Counted from the first letter of the stretch, positions 9,375-17,163 are shown. The stretch: 64,000 bases of DNA from Alteromonas macleodii (GCF_903772925.1 NZ_LR812090.1:3680599-3744598), one strand, 5' to 3'. Translations and numbers: made by a program. The notes: generated by a model not told the origin, from the letters alone.

Positions 9375-10118
9375 TTAGGCTGTCAATCCACCATCAACTA
9401 CAAAGTTTTGACCTGTGATGTAGCTGGCTTTTTCAGAAATAAGAAACTCTACGAGATTAGATACATCCTTTATCTCACCCATTCTCTTTAAAGGAACCTC
9501 TTTGGTTATTTTCTTCTTTGCCGCGTCTGGCATCTGCGAAACCATGTCTGTCGCAATAAACCCAGGTGCAACCGAATTGACTGTTATGTCAAACCTAGCG
9601 GCTTCTAAAGACAGTGTTTTAGTCATACCTATCATTGCAGCTTTTGTCGCTGCATAGCTCATTTGCCCCTTATTTCCTTTTATTCCAGTAACTGAAGAAA
9701 TGTGAACAATTTTTCCTTCTCTGTTTTCGCTCATTGCAGGGATTAAACACTTATTGAAGTACACTGCGGAATTTAGGTTTGTCGCGATCACTTTTTCATA
9801 TAGTTCAATATCAAACCCATAAATCAGTTGATCACCCGTCATCCCCATATTGTTTATTACCGCATAGGGAGCGCCATATAGTTCGAGCAGCGAGTGACAC
9901 AATAAATCCACGTTGCTATATACGCTGCCATCACATTGGTAACCCTTAGCTTCGCCACCACTTTCTTTGATTGACTCTTCAAGCTCTGTTGCTAATTGCT
10001 GAGAAGAATTAAAGGTAAAAACGACAAAGTAACCTTGTGCTGCAAGATGCTCTGTCATACCTTTGCCAATACCACGACTACCGCCAGTAACCAGAACCCA
10101 TTTTTTATCATTCATCAC
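9375..10118 (-). CDS. SDR-family 3-oxoacyl-ACP reductase (FabG-like)
   Basis: The 247-residue protein is a classical short-chain dehydrogenase. The NADPH-binding motif is TGGSRGIGKG (11-20), and NNMG takes the place of the usual NNAG. The catalytic Ser of ISSVTG and the YAATK motif are present, as is the family C-terminus VDGGLTA. It would reduce the 3-ketoacyl-ACP made by the ketosynthase at 14488-15747 to 3-hydroxyacyl-ACP, which the MaoC-like protein could dehydrate. It sits in the middle of the biosynthetic operon, 19 nt after the hydrolase gene. Being on the island, it is likely a dedicated reductase rather than the housekeeping FabG. Confidence 0.87.
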   Translation of the reverse strand: MMNDKKWVLVTGGSRGIGKGMTEHLAAQGYFVVFTFNSSQQLATELEESIKESGGEAKGYQCDGSVYSNVDLLCHSLLELYGAPYAVINNMGMTGDQLIYGFDIELYEKVIATNLNSAVYFNKCLIPAMSENREGKIVHISSVTGIKGNKGQMSYAATKAAMIGMTKTLSLEAARFDITVNSVAPGFIATDMVSQMPDAAKKKITKEVPLKRMGEIKDVSNLVEFLISEKASYITGQNFVVDGGLTA

Positions 10119-10137
10119 GTTAAACCCACCATTCTGC

Positions 10138-10965
10138 TTAGTTTTGTTTAGTCAGTGAATTGGCTTCAAAGAAGCCCACTAACTCCTGGAGATAGTCCTT
10201 TTTACGCATCTTGTAGTTGTCTAAATGACCACAGCCAGGAAAACTCGCAAACTCCATGTTTCTGCAGTTGAGCTTTAGTTCCTCAAGATCAGTATCGAGA
10301 ATGTACTCATCTTCCAAACCATAAAGAAATTTGATTGGTAAGTTTTCCACTCTGCGCAGAGAACCAATAATTGGACTCGTACCTGTCGGCGTTGCTAAAT
10401 GACTGCTACTTATCCACTTCATTGCCTTAGCCAATATGCCCTTTTTGAAGAAGACAGTGACTGTGCCAGGCACACTGTCTAATACAGCCGAAGCAAATGG
10501 CGTCTCATTTTTTGCTAGCGCATGAGACAAGTGGAAACCACCAAACGAATACCCCAAAGAATGGATCGGTAAGCCAGGGAATCTTTGCTCAATCATCTTA
10601 GCGATAGATATCACGTCATCTGAAAAAGCATGACCTTTAATATTGCTGCACCCAAAACCTTTGAAATTGAACGAGACCACATGAAACCCTGAATCTAACA
10701 GCGCTTTGTCTAACTCGCTGTTAAAGAAATAATGCATTCCATACTTCAGAAATGGATGACATAAAAGCACGACCCCTTTTACATTAGTCGACGGACTCGT
10801 TTGAATTGATCCTTCCAATTGACTGCCATCCAACCCCCTCTGCAGAAAATACTCTGCTCTTTTTGGAACAGCCTGCTTCCAACCATGCATGGGTCTGAAC
10901 ATTAGCTTCATAAAAAGCTTTGAAATGGCAATACCGAAGGGACTAATCTGTACATTACTGCTCAT
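10138..10965 (-). CDS. Alpha/beta hydrolase (thioesterase-like candidate)
   Basis: This alpha/beta hydrolase has about 275 residues. The nucleophile elbow is GYSFGG, an acidic residue follows in the EDEYILD segment, and the histidine lies in PGCGHLDN near the C-terminus, so the triad looks intact. I place the start at ATG 10965 rather than ATG 10977. A good GGAG lies six bases upstream of 10965, and the start then overlaps the preceding stop as ATGA, the usual form of translational coupling. In this cluster it could release the acyl chain from the carrier protein, since no other thioesterase is visible. A hydrolase acting on a later ester is equally possible. Confidence 0.8.
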   Translation of the reverse strand: MSSNVQISPFGIAISKLFMKLMFRPMHGWKQAVPKRAEYFLQRGLDGSQLEGSIQTSPSTNVKGVVLLCHPFLKYGMHYFFNSELDKALLDSGFHVVSFNFKGFGCSNIKGHAFSDDVISIAKMIEQRFPGLPIHSLGYSFGGFHLSHALAKNETPFASAVLDSVPGTVTVFFKKGILAKAMKWISSSHLATPTGTSPIIGSLRRVENLPIKFLYGLEDEYILDTDLEELKLNCRNMEFASFPGCGHLDNYKMRKKDYLQELVGFFEANSLTKQN

Positions 10966-12482
10966 ACAAAACTCCATTTATTGGCTTTATTTTCAGCGTA
11001 TCCGAATGCGGCTTCATAACTTGGTCCAGCTACCCAGGCACTAACAAAATCAACCCCTTTAATTGGAAACCTATGATGAAAAACGTGCCCACTTAGATCG
11101 GTTCCTACCATTGCACCGTATCCGGAACCAGCGGTATTGTTGGTAAAACGCACATAAGTGCGTGGTGTTGATAATTCCTTGAACACAATATGCCCTTTAA
11201 GTTGGGGGAATTGCTCTATCAATCGAGCTAACATAATGTCACTCGCTCGCGACTTTTTTTCTCGATACTCTGGAGTACGACGCTTGGGCCAATGCTCAAT
11301 GGAGTCCAATATATTCAGACAGATCACCTTCCCCCCTTCCTTGTCGAGGAGGTGATAGTTGGTAACTTCCATAGGTGAATTAAACCAAAAAGCCATCTCG
11401 CTTTCTGACTCCTTGTAGCCAGATGCCTGCGCGATTTTTCTGAATTCCCCTGATTTACTCAGTAGCTTGCTAAAAATCATAGATTCGGTAAATTTCAAGC
11501 CTAGCTCTTCAGGAGCAATATCTGTAGCTACATAAAGCGTTGTTGTTGAACGTGCCGGTTTGAGTGAAGTTAGCTTCTCCTTCACTGCGTCAAGATTTTC
11601 ATTTTGTTCAAAGAGGTTATCTAACGCGTAATGGGGGGAGGCGTTTATGTAGACTCTATTGCTGTAAAAGTTGCCTTTTTTTGATTCTATGCCAATTACC
11701 TGATCGTCCTCGACCAGAATTTTATTAACATGATGGCTCAACAGCACCTTGCTGCCATTAGCCTCAATTCTGCCTACCAATACATTGGACAAATGCTGCG
11801 ATGCGCCTTTGACATAGGCATTTCCACGGTTCAAGGTTGCATACACAACATGCAAATAATAGAGATACCCTAAGTCCTCTGGGTAGCCCCCCACATAAAT
11901 GCCCGGTGCAGCTAGAATTTCCTTTAAATAAGGATCATCGAACAGCTGATCTAACCCTTCTTCAACCGTAACTTTTTTCAAATTCTTGTGCGCATAACGC
12001 AACTGTTCCATGTTAGGTTCGAAGGTCCCGTTTAACATTTGAAACTGATAGTAACCATCACGTCCGTAGGTTCTAACTTGTTCAAAGAAGAGGCGAATCG
12101 AATCTGTTTCGTGGGGAAAACGTTGACAGAGTTGCTCTTCCATTAAATCAGCGTTGTTCTTTAACACCAAATGTTCTTGGTCATTGCAACTGCAAAAATA
12201 ATCGGGCGGGTAAATCAGATCCAGGTCGTCAAATAAATCCAAATCCTCAAGAATACGGTTTAGGTTCCCTCCTTCAGACATACCACTCAACTTATGCAGG
12301 CTACAGTCAAATATAGCTTCAACTTTTGGACGCTTAAATACTGACGCGTAGCCTCCTGGAACAATATGCTTGTCGACAATCAGTAGACGTAAGTCACTGT
12401 TCTTTTTGACCAGAATTGCTGCGCAGGCAAGGCTAGTGATCCCTGCGCCGACAAATATTGCATCCCAATTATCTTTCTGCAT
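10962..12482 (-). CDS. FAD-dependent oxidoreductase, CrtI-like family, flavoprotein 1 (variant nucleotide-binding motif)
   Basis: The 506-residue protein is paralogous to the other two flavoproteins of the operon. It shares DKHIVPGGYASVFKR and DCSLHKLSG near the N-terminus. The third glycine of the GxGxxG motif is replaced: the sequence reads GAGITS (12-17). The C-terminal region has GAMVGTDLSGHVFHHRFP and VSAWVAGPSYEAAFGYAE. The start codon overlaps the stop of the diiron oxygenase gene by one base (TAATG), so translation is probably coupled. That places its step close to the oxygenase. Desaturation or dehydrogenation of an ACP-bound or free chain is a guess from the family. The changed glycine makes FAD binding worth testing. 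Confidence 0.8.
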   Translation of the reverse strand: MQKDNWDAIFVGAGITSLACAAILVKKNSDLRLLIVDKHIVPGGYASVFKRPKVEAIFDCSLHKLSGMSEGGNLNRILEDLDLFDDLDLIYPPDYFCSCNDQEHLVLKNNADLMEEQLCQRFPHETDSIRLFFEQVRTYGRDGYYQFQMLNGTFEPNMEQLRYAHKNLKKVTVEEGLDQLFDDPYLKEILAAPGIYVGGYPEDLGYLYYLHVVYATLNRGNAYVKGASQHLSNVLVGRIEANGSKVLLSHHVNKILVEDDQVIGIESKKGNFYSNRVYINASPHYALDNLFEQNENLDAVKEKLTSLKPARSTTTLYVATDIAPEELGLKFTESMIFSKLLSKSGEFRKIAQASGYKESESEMAFWFNSPMEVTNYHLLDKEGGKVICLNILDSIEHWPKRRTPEYREKKSRASDIMLARLIEQFPQLKGHIVFKELSTPRTYVRFTNNTAGSGYGAMVGTDLSGHVFHHRFPIKGVDFVSAWVAGPSYEAAFGYAENKANKWSFV

Positions 12483-13375
12483 TATCTCAAGCCCAATTTG
12501 TCAATCCATGCATAAAACTCTGAGAACCTCTCAGAATTAATTCTCTGGTTATTCTCTGACCCCCACACCTGCATAATCTTTTCTTGTTCATTTGGTTGTA
12601 CTGGAAATTTGTACGAGGTGTGTAACGCTATTTCGGGGTTATAACTGAACATATTGATAAGTTTAGGGATAAGGTCCTTTGCCATAGCTCTAGTTTGCAT
12701 AACCTCTTGCTCACTGGCATTTTCGAAGTACGCTTCTGAAATCCAGCGCCCGAAAGCGATATGACGGGCTTCATCAAAGTGGTGGGCTTTAAATAGTTGC
12801 CTGGCCATCGGCTCTACATTGTCTTTCTGAGATGTATGCATAGCACCCAGTTCAGCAACCCACTCAATAAGTAGTGTGAACAGTATTCCTATAGAAGGTG
12901 CCATCTTAGGTAATGTCACAGTTAACAATTCGTACAAACCTACCGGTGGCTTCCACATTTCAAGTCCAGCTAGTTGCATGAACTTTTTGAAAGTCATGGT
13001 ATGAACCAACTCTTCCTTTGAAAAAAGCATGAGATATTCTTTGGTCGTTTCGTCTATCTGCTCGTGATACTTATTGACATATCCCATATATAAAACGGGG
13101 ATGGTCTGTTCCAACCAAATGAACATGGAAATATCGCGCCCTGTCTCCAACCACGCCAATTCGAGTCTTTGCTCATCATTAAGTTGTTCATAAAACTCGG
13201 TACCGTAAATCCACAGATGATCAGGCTGCTTTGGGTACATGCTTAAGTCGACCCCGTTATCCCAAGGTAATACTGTGGCAAAATCCATTGGTTGATGATG
13301 TGACGTTTTAATTAGCTTGGAGACCTTAGTTAGTCTGTCTTCGTTTAAGCTAATAACATTTTCATCGAGCGGCAT
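12482..13375 (-). CDS. AurF-like diiron oxygenase
   Basis: The 297-residue helical protein has the ligand pattern of the AurF p-aminobenzoate N-oxygenase family. Likely iron ligands are Glu89, Glu122 and His125 (EELVH), Glu171, His198, Glu202 and His205 (DEARHIAFG). AurF uses seven ligands, with three histidines, at nearly the same spacing. Relatives oxidise amines to nitro groups, or hydroxylate or otherwise oxygenate carbon. A strong Shine-Dalgarno (GGAGGAAA) precedes the start. The gene directly follows the ACP gene (21 nt) and overlaps the next flavoprotein gene, suggesting an ACP-bound or newly released substrate. Diiron oxygenases need external electrons, and ferredoxin and KorA genes are in the same operon. 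The substrate and the N- versus C-oxidation choice are open. Confidence 0.82.
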   Translation of the reverse strand: MPLDENVISLNEDRLTKVSKLIKTSHHQPMDFATVLPWDNGVDLSMYPKQPDHLWIYGTEFYEQLNDEQRLELAWLETGRDISMFIWLEQTIPVLYMGYVNKYHEQIDETTKEYLMLFSKEELVHTMTFKKFMQLAGLEMWKPPVGLYELLTVTLPKMAPSIGILFTLLIEWVAELGAMHTSQKDNVEPMARQLFKAHHFDEARHIAFGRWISEAYFENASEQEVMQTRAMAKDLIPKLINMFSYNPEIALHTSYKFPVQPNEQEKIMQVWGSENNQRINSERFSEFYAWIDKLGLR

Positions 13376-13396
13376 AAGATTTCCTCCATTAGGTTA

Positions 13397-13651
13397 TTAT
13401 GCGGCTTCGCGCTTTGAATCAACGTAGTCACAAAGCTCTCGCAACGTAGAAATCGCGCCACTTTCAAACATCTCGGGATCTAGAGTGACCTTGAAGTTCT
13501 TTTTCATAACGACTTGCATTTCAACAAAATCTAAACTGTCAAGGTCAAGATCTTCAAAAGTCATGTCGATATTCATTTCATCTTCTTCAAAGTCCTTTAA
13601 ATCCAAGATAACGTCTTTGGTTACTGCATAAATATTTTCAATATTGCTCAT
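13397..13651 (-). CDS. Acyl carrier protein
   Basis: This is an acidic 84-residue carrier protein with the phosphopantetheine motif LDLDSLDFVEM. Ser39 is the expected attachment site. It differs from the housekeeping AcpP motif GADSLD (here DLDSLD), as is common for cluster-specific carriers. It would tether the growing chain for the ketosynthase, ketoreductase and hydratase. It sits between the MaoC-like and diiron oxygenase genes with short gaps of about 20 nt. No phosphopantetheinyl transferase gene is visible, so a host enzyme or one left of the window would be needed. Confidence 0.92.
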   Translation of the reverse strand: MSNIENIYAVTKDVILDLKDFEEDEMNIDMTFEDLDLDSLDFVEMQVVMKKNFKVTLDPEMFESGAISTLRELCDYVDSKREAA

Positions 13652-13674
13652 CGTCTTCCACCTTAGCTTTACGT

Positions 13675-14481
13675 TTAAAAATCATGTTTAACCATCAAAC
13701 CTAATTCCATTAGCATTAGGTTCTTTCCCTTTACAAAGACGCCAACTCCAACAACGCCAAGTATTTCACCTTTGTTTTCAATGATTTCAAATCCATCAAC
13801 TTGATAAGAAATATCACCTGAAGAATCCAAATCTAAAAAGTCATAATCGTTAACTTCTGATGAAAAGCTCACCCGATGACTGGTTTGCACGACAGTCACA
13901 TTTTCAATCTCTTCGAGCTTAATGTTTCCGTCACCAGCCAAAGAAGCTAAGCTGGTCTGAGAAATAACTCTGCCGATTTGGTTCTGGATGAAATGTCCGA
14001 ACACTAATCCATCCAGCCAAACCCAATTTTCATAGTAATCTGATAGATCACTCTTGAACTGGCTAAGCTTCTCTTTAACAAATCCTTTTTCAAGAGGAAC
14101 CATGTCGCAGCCCGATTTCCACTCTGGCTCTATTGAAAGACATACCTTTCCTAGTATGCAGGGGGTTTTAACTCCTTTTTCTTCTACCTTAAAAGTAAAT
14201 TTGTCTGTTCTTTCTTTTATATTTAGCTCTACTGCACTATCAATAACGACAGGCCTTTTGAGTAACCCTTTAAATTCAATCCAGCCGCCATTCTCATCAC
14301 CAATTAAACTCCACATCTTTTTTTTAATAGGCAACAAAACCAACATTCCGTGCGTAACAATTCCATCAACACCTATTTTTAAAGCGGCGTCTAAATCAAA
14401 ATGGATAGGGTTTCTATCCCCAGAAAAAACAGCCCATTTCTCTATATCATGGTTTGAAAAATGCATCTCCATTTCTGACAA
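13675..14481 (-). CDS. MaoC-like (hot-dog fold) hydratase/dehydratase
   Basis: The 268-residue protein begins with the hydratase-2 signature FSGDRNPIHFD (19-29). Asp22 and His27 are the expected catalytic pair, and THGMLVL follows as in MaoC proteins. It would convert 3-hydroxyacyl-ACP to trans-2-enoyl-ACP or do the reverse. The C-terminal half (about 145-268) could be a second hot-dog unit; it contains WLDGLVFGHFIQNQ but no second catalytic signature. The gene lies 6 nt after the ketosynthase stop, so the two are coupled. With no enoyl reductase in view, repeated ketosynthase, reductase and dehydratase cycles would give a conjugated polyene. Confidence 0.8.
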   Translation of the reverse strand: MSEMEMHFSNHDIEKWAVFSGDRNPIHFDLDAALKIGVDGIVTHGMLVLLPIKKKMWSLIGDENGGWIEFKGLLKRPVVIDSAVELNIKERTDKFTFKVEEKGVKTPCILGKVCLSIEPEWKSGCDMVPLEKGFVKEKLSQFKSDLSDYYENWVWLDGLVFGHFIQNQIGRVISQTSLASLAGDGNIKLEEIENVTVVQTSHRVSFSSEVNDYDFLDLDSSGDISYQVDGFEIIENKGEILGVVGVGVFVKGKNLMLMELGLMVKHDF

Positions 14482-14487
14482 CCCCCA

Positions 14488-15747
14488 TTAACTGAAATCA
14501 GGTTTTCTAAGAATTATCCCAGCATTGGCGCCACCAAATCCAAAACTTATATTCATTACATGATTTAGGTTTTGTTCTGTAAGGTGTTTATTCGGAACAT
14601 AATTAAGGTCACAGTCAGGGTCTTTTTCATGTAGATTAATAGTGGCAGGTACAACCCCCTCTGCCATGGCCTTCAAGCAAAATATCGTCTCTAAAGAACC
14701 GGCAGCACCTATCAGATGTCCGGTATAGGATTTGGTGCTAGACATCGGGATTTGATAAGCAACATCCCCCATAGCTTCTTTGACAGAGATTGTTTCGTTG
14801 ACGTCATTTAGCGGTGTCGACGTGCCATGCAGGTTGACATAATCTATCTCGCTAGGTTGCAACTCTGCGTTTAAAAGAAGTTCTTTTATGACTTTGATTC
14901 TGGCACTCATATCTTCTGCTGGCGCAGTCATGTCATAAGCGTCTGAATAGTTTTCATAGCCTATAATTTCACCCAAAATGTTAGCATTTCGGGCTTTGGC
15001 AAACTCGTAGTCTTCCAGGCACAGGACTGCTGCACCTTCAGAAAGAATAAAACCACTGCGTCCTTTACTAAAGGGACAGCAGGCTGCAGTTGGATTTTCT
15101 TGTTCTTTGCTTAACGCTTGCATTACATCTATCGACCAAACGTTAAACTGCTCTTTCAAAGACTCACTACCGCCTGCCAACATGACTTTGGCTTTGCCAT
15201 TTTTTATCGCTTCATATGCTTCACCGATTGCAATCGTACCTGTCGCGCAAGCTGCCACAGGGCTATTTTGCATACCTCTACAATTCCAATTCATTGAAAC
15301 AGCAGCGGTAGCAGCATTGCACATAGACATAACGGTTGAGAATGAGGTTGCAATTCCGGAAGCTTGGTAGTCGTTGTTATTCATGTTGGCTGTGTCTAAT
15401 CCACCCCAACCTGTGCCAATCATAACTCCTCTGTCAAATGGCGACATTAGAGAATCCAAGTCCACATCACCAAAGGCCATATCAAAAGCCTCCTTACTTG
15501 CTACAAGACTGTACTTTGCGTACAAAGGCAGCATTTTTGATATTTTTTTTGAAAAGGGTTGAATCAGTTTTTTATCAAAATCAAGAAAACCGAAAAACTT
15601 AGCTGTTATCGAATCATCGTTAAAGTGATTATGAACTTTATATCCAATTTCATACCCTAATATCTTTTCCCAAATAGCGCTCGAATTAGAGCCCATCGAG
15701 CTAATAGCTCCATACCCTGTAACAACAACTCTATTGCTCTTAGCCAT
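14488..15747 (-). CDS. Beta-ketoacyl-ACP synthase (FabF-like)
   Basis: The 419-residue protein is a KAS II-type condensing enzyme with all active-site residues in place: Cys167 (VAACATGT), His307 (NLHGTSTPLND), Lys339 and His344 (KSYTGHLIGAAG). It is the first gene of the biosynthetic run, and a GGGA Shine-Dalgarno stands just before its ATG. It elongates an ACP-bound chain with malonyl-ACP. No chain-length-factor partner (a KS homologue lacking the cysteine) is visible, unlike in type II polyene and aryl polyene clusters. It may act as a homodimer, or its partner may lie outside the window. Being on the island, it is probably not the housekeeping FabF. Confidence 0.92.
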   Translation of the reverse strand: MAKSNRVVVTGYGAISSMGSNSSAIWEKILGYEIGYKVHNHFNDDSITAKFFGFLDFDKKLIQPFSKKISKMLPLYAKYSLVASKEAFDMAFGDVDLDSLMSPFDRGVMIGTGWGGLDTANMNNNDYQASGIATSFSTVMSMCNAATAAVSMNWNCRGMQNSPVAACATGTIAIGEAYEAIKNGKAKVMLAGGSESLKEQFNVWSIDVMQALSKEQENPTAACCPFSKGRSGFILSEGAAVLCLEDYEFAKARNANILGEIIGYENYSDAYDMTAPAEDMSARIKVIKELLLNAELQPSEIDYVNLHGTSTPLNDVNETISVKEAMGDVAYQIPMSSTKSYTGHLIGAAGSLETIFCLKAMAEGVVPATINLHEKDPDCDLNYVPNKHLTEQNLNHVMNISFGFGGANAGIILRKPDFS

Positions 15748-15945
15748 ACTGATCCCACAATCAAAATTATCAAATTAAAAACAAACGAATTAGATATAAT
15801 AAAGAGAAGCAATACAGCTGAATTAGGACAAGGAGGAAAAATCCCTTTCATCATGTCAAAAACAAAGCTCCGTTTTATTTTTCTGCCAGCCCGTTACTGA
15901 AATGGGTGGCTTAAAAAGATATTGACACCAAAATTTGGCCAAAAC

Positions 15946-15961
15946 AATACACAGGTGTATT
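15946..15961. promoter_or_regulatory. 16-bp inverted repeat, candidate operator of the biosynthetic operon
   Basis: AATACAC and GTGTATT are perfect inverted arms around a 2-bp centre (AG). The site lies about 200 bp upstream of the ketosynthase start and just downstream of the candidate -10 box at 15970-15975. It would therefore overlap the transcription start of the leftward operon. Dimeric repressors bind sites of this shape, but no regulator gene is visible on the island part shown. Confidence 0.35.
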
Positions 15962-15969
15962 TTTTTTAG

Positions 15970-15998
15970 ATCATATTAGAATAAATATATAACAATAA
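15970..15998 (-). promoter_or_regulatory. Candidate promoter of the biosynthetic operon
   Basis: On the minus strand TTATTG (15998-15993) and TATGAT (15975-15970) are separated by 17 bp in very AT-rich DNA. The -10 box is good; the -35 box is poor. Its direction and place fit the operon that begins with the ketosynthase gene. This is a prediction from base pattern only. Confidence 0.3.
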
Positions 15999-16152
15999 AT
16001 CATAATGGGATGGTAAGAATGTTAAAACTTTGTAGGTACAATTCCCAACAAGTGTTTAGAAGAAAAACACAATAAACTTGCAAAGAATTTGCAAAGTATC
16101 TTTTTATCCTTTTAACTGATTGATGTTAAAATAGTAAAATAGACACAAAATT

Positions 16153-16207
16153 TTCAAAATCCGCTGCTAGCGATAGCGTGGCGGTTCAAGTCCGCCCACT
16201 GGTACCA
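16153..16207 (+). pseudogene. 3' half of tRNA-Leu(CAA), probable island attachment site
   Basis: The 55 bases can be read as the second half of a tRNA-Leu. They comprise the anticodon loop TTCAAAA (anticodon CAA at 16155-16157), the 3' anticodon stem TCCGC, a long variable arm (GCTAGCGATAGC), the T arm GGCGG-TTCAAGT-CCGCC (16180-16196), the 3' acceptor strand CACTGGT, discriminator A, and CCA at 16205-16207. The matching 5' anticodon stem, D arm and 5' acceptor are missing; the bases before 16153 are AT-rich and cannot pair. Many tyrosine integrases recombine in exactly this part of tRNA genes, so this is best read as the duplicated att core, with the island on the left. Confidence 0.8.
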
Positions 16208-16233
16208 TCTCTTCTTTGTAGAAGCAGATACTG

Positions 16234-16259
16234 AAACCGACCTTTGAGTCGGTTTTTTT
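16234..16259 (+). terminator. Rho-independent terminator, likely of the original tRNA-Leu gene
   Basis: AAACCGAC (16234-16241) pairs with GTCGGTTT (16248-16255) around a 6-base loop and runs into a T tract ending at 16259. It lies 26 bp after the tRNA CCA end, as expected for the native tRNA terminator left on the chromosomal side of the insertion. Confidence 0.85.
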
Positions 16260-16557
16260 GTGTCTGGAAGAAAGTTTTTTCTATAAGTATTGCGCTACCA
16301 AACATCGATCTAGCGTAAAGCCGTAAATATAAGCCTCTTGCACAACTTTCTTCTTCAATGAATAACTCTTCGTAACTTGCGTCATCAGCTTCGTTGCGTC
16401 AGATCGCTTTTTTGTTTATCTAACCATTTGTTCGGAATAAAGTTAATAGAAAAACCAGCATAGTCACCAAAATACCACTAGTTGAAAACAGTTTCAAGGT
16501 AACTAAAATAAACCACCCAAACCAATAAGCTTTATTTAAACCTTTTGGAGTTTTGAG

Positions 16558-17154
16558 ATGACTACGACAAAAACCGGCAATGTACTAATTATTAATGCAC
16601 ACCAGTATTACCCTTTCTCGGAAGGCAAGCTAAACGCTTCTTTCGTCGATAAAGCAGTAACGCTGCTTGAAGCTAAAGGCTACAACACTCGGGTAGTGAC
16701 AATGGCCGAAGAACACAACGTTGAAGAACAGTTGGCGCATCATCAGTGGGCTGACATTGTTCTTCTACAGGCACCAATTAATTGGATGGGTGTGCCATGG
16801 TCATTCAAGAAGTATATGGATGAAATATACACTGCAGGTATGGGTGGCGCCTTATGTGCCGGCGACGGTCGCGTTGAAGAAGCGCCGAAGAAAAACTACG
16901 GCACAGGCGGTACCCTTACCGACGTTAAATATATGATGTCTTTAACCTTCAATGCTCCAGAAGAGTCATTTAACGATAGCGAAGAGTTTTTCGAAGGTAA
17001 ATCTGTAGACGATTTACTGTTTCCAATGCATATGAACTTCAAGTTCTTTGGCATGAAGCCAATGGAAACTTTCGCTAGCTTTGACGTAATGAAAAACGCC
17101 GATGTGGAAAACGATTTCAAACGTTTTGAAGCCCACATCAACAAGCATTTTTAA
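16558..17154 (+). CDS. mdaB: MdaB-type NADPH:quinone reductase
   Basis: The 198-residue flavodoxin-fold protein matches MdaB in length and motifs. Examples are [19 protein letters not shown] at the N-terminus, the [23 protein letters not shown] segment (about 80-100) around the flavin, and [19 protein letters not shown]. MdaB reduces quinones by two electrons using NADPH and FAD, protecting against redox cycling. A GGAG lies eight bases before the ATG. It begins a plus-strand group with a redoxin (9 nt gap) and a cupin lipoprotein (8 nt gap), so the three probably form an oxidative-stress operon. It is the first gene on the chromosomal side of the tRNA fragment. Confidence 0.9.
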   Translation: MTTTKTGNVLIINAHQYYPFSEGKLNASFVDKAVTLLEAKGYNTRVVTMAEEHNVEEQLAHHQWADIVLLQAPINWMGVPWSFKKYMDEIYTAGMGGALCAGDGRVEEAPKKNYGTGGTLTDVKYMMSLTFNAPEESFNDSEEFFEGKSVDDLLFPMHMNFKFFGMKPMETFASFDVMKNADVENDFKRFEAHINKHF

Positions 17155-17163
17155 GGAATTATC

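Larger units (their letters stand above)
15748..16152. other. AT-rich non-coding leader/promoter region of the island operon
   Basis: No gene is visible in these 405 bases. Besides the candidate promoter and inverted repeat listed separately, there is a weak imperfect hairpin at about 15885-15910 (GCCA...TGGC outer arms) inside the presumed 5' leader. The rest is plain AT-rich DNA running up to the tRNA fragment. Confidence 0.6.
1..16207. mobile_element. Distal part of a tRNA-Leu-integrated genomic island carrying a biosynthetic cluster
   Basis: The right border is a partial tRNA-Leu(CAA) gene at 16153-16207, followed by what looks like the native tRNA terminator. When an element integrates into the 3' half of a plus-strand tRNA, the duplicated 3' half lies at the far end with the island to its left; that is the geometry seen here. 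Everything from 1 to 15747 is one minus-strand biosynthetic run, unlike the housekeeping-type genes right of 16207. By eye it is more AT-rich: a sampled line at 8821 is about 35% GC, against about 58% for a line at 50101. No integrase is in view; it and the intact tRNA would be expected left of position 1. The island status is an inference from the tRNA fragment. Confidence 0.6.

Noticed and set aside
1..15747. Aryl polyene or polyyne cluster
   Set aside because: Chain-length factor, aromatic starter enzymes, acyl-AMP ligase and membrane fatty-acid desaturases are all missing.
16333..16347. GCCTCTTGCACAACT resembles the ends of some IS elements
   Set aside because: No transposase fragment, matching inverted end or target duplication is visible nearby, and the match is from memory only.
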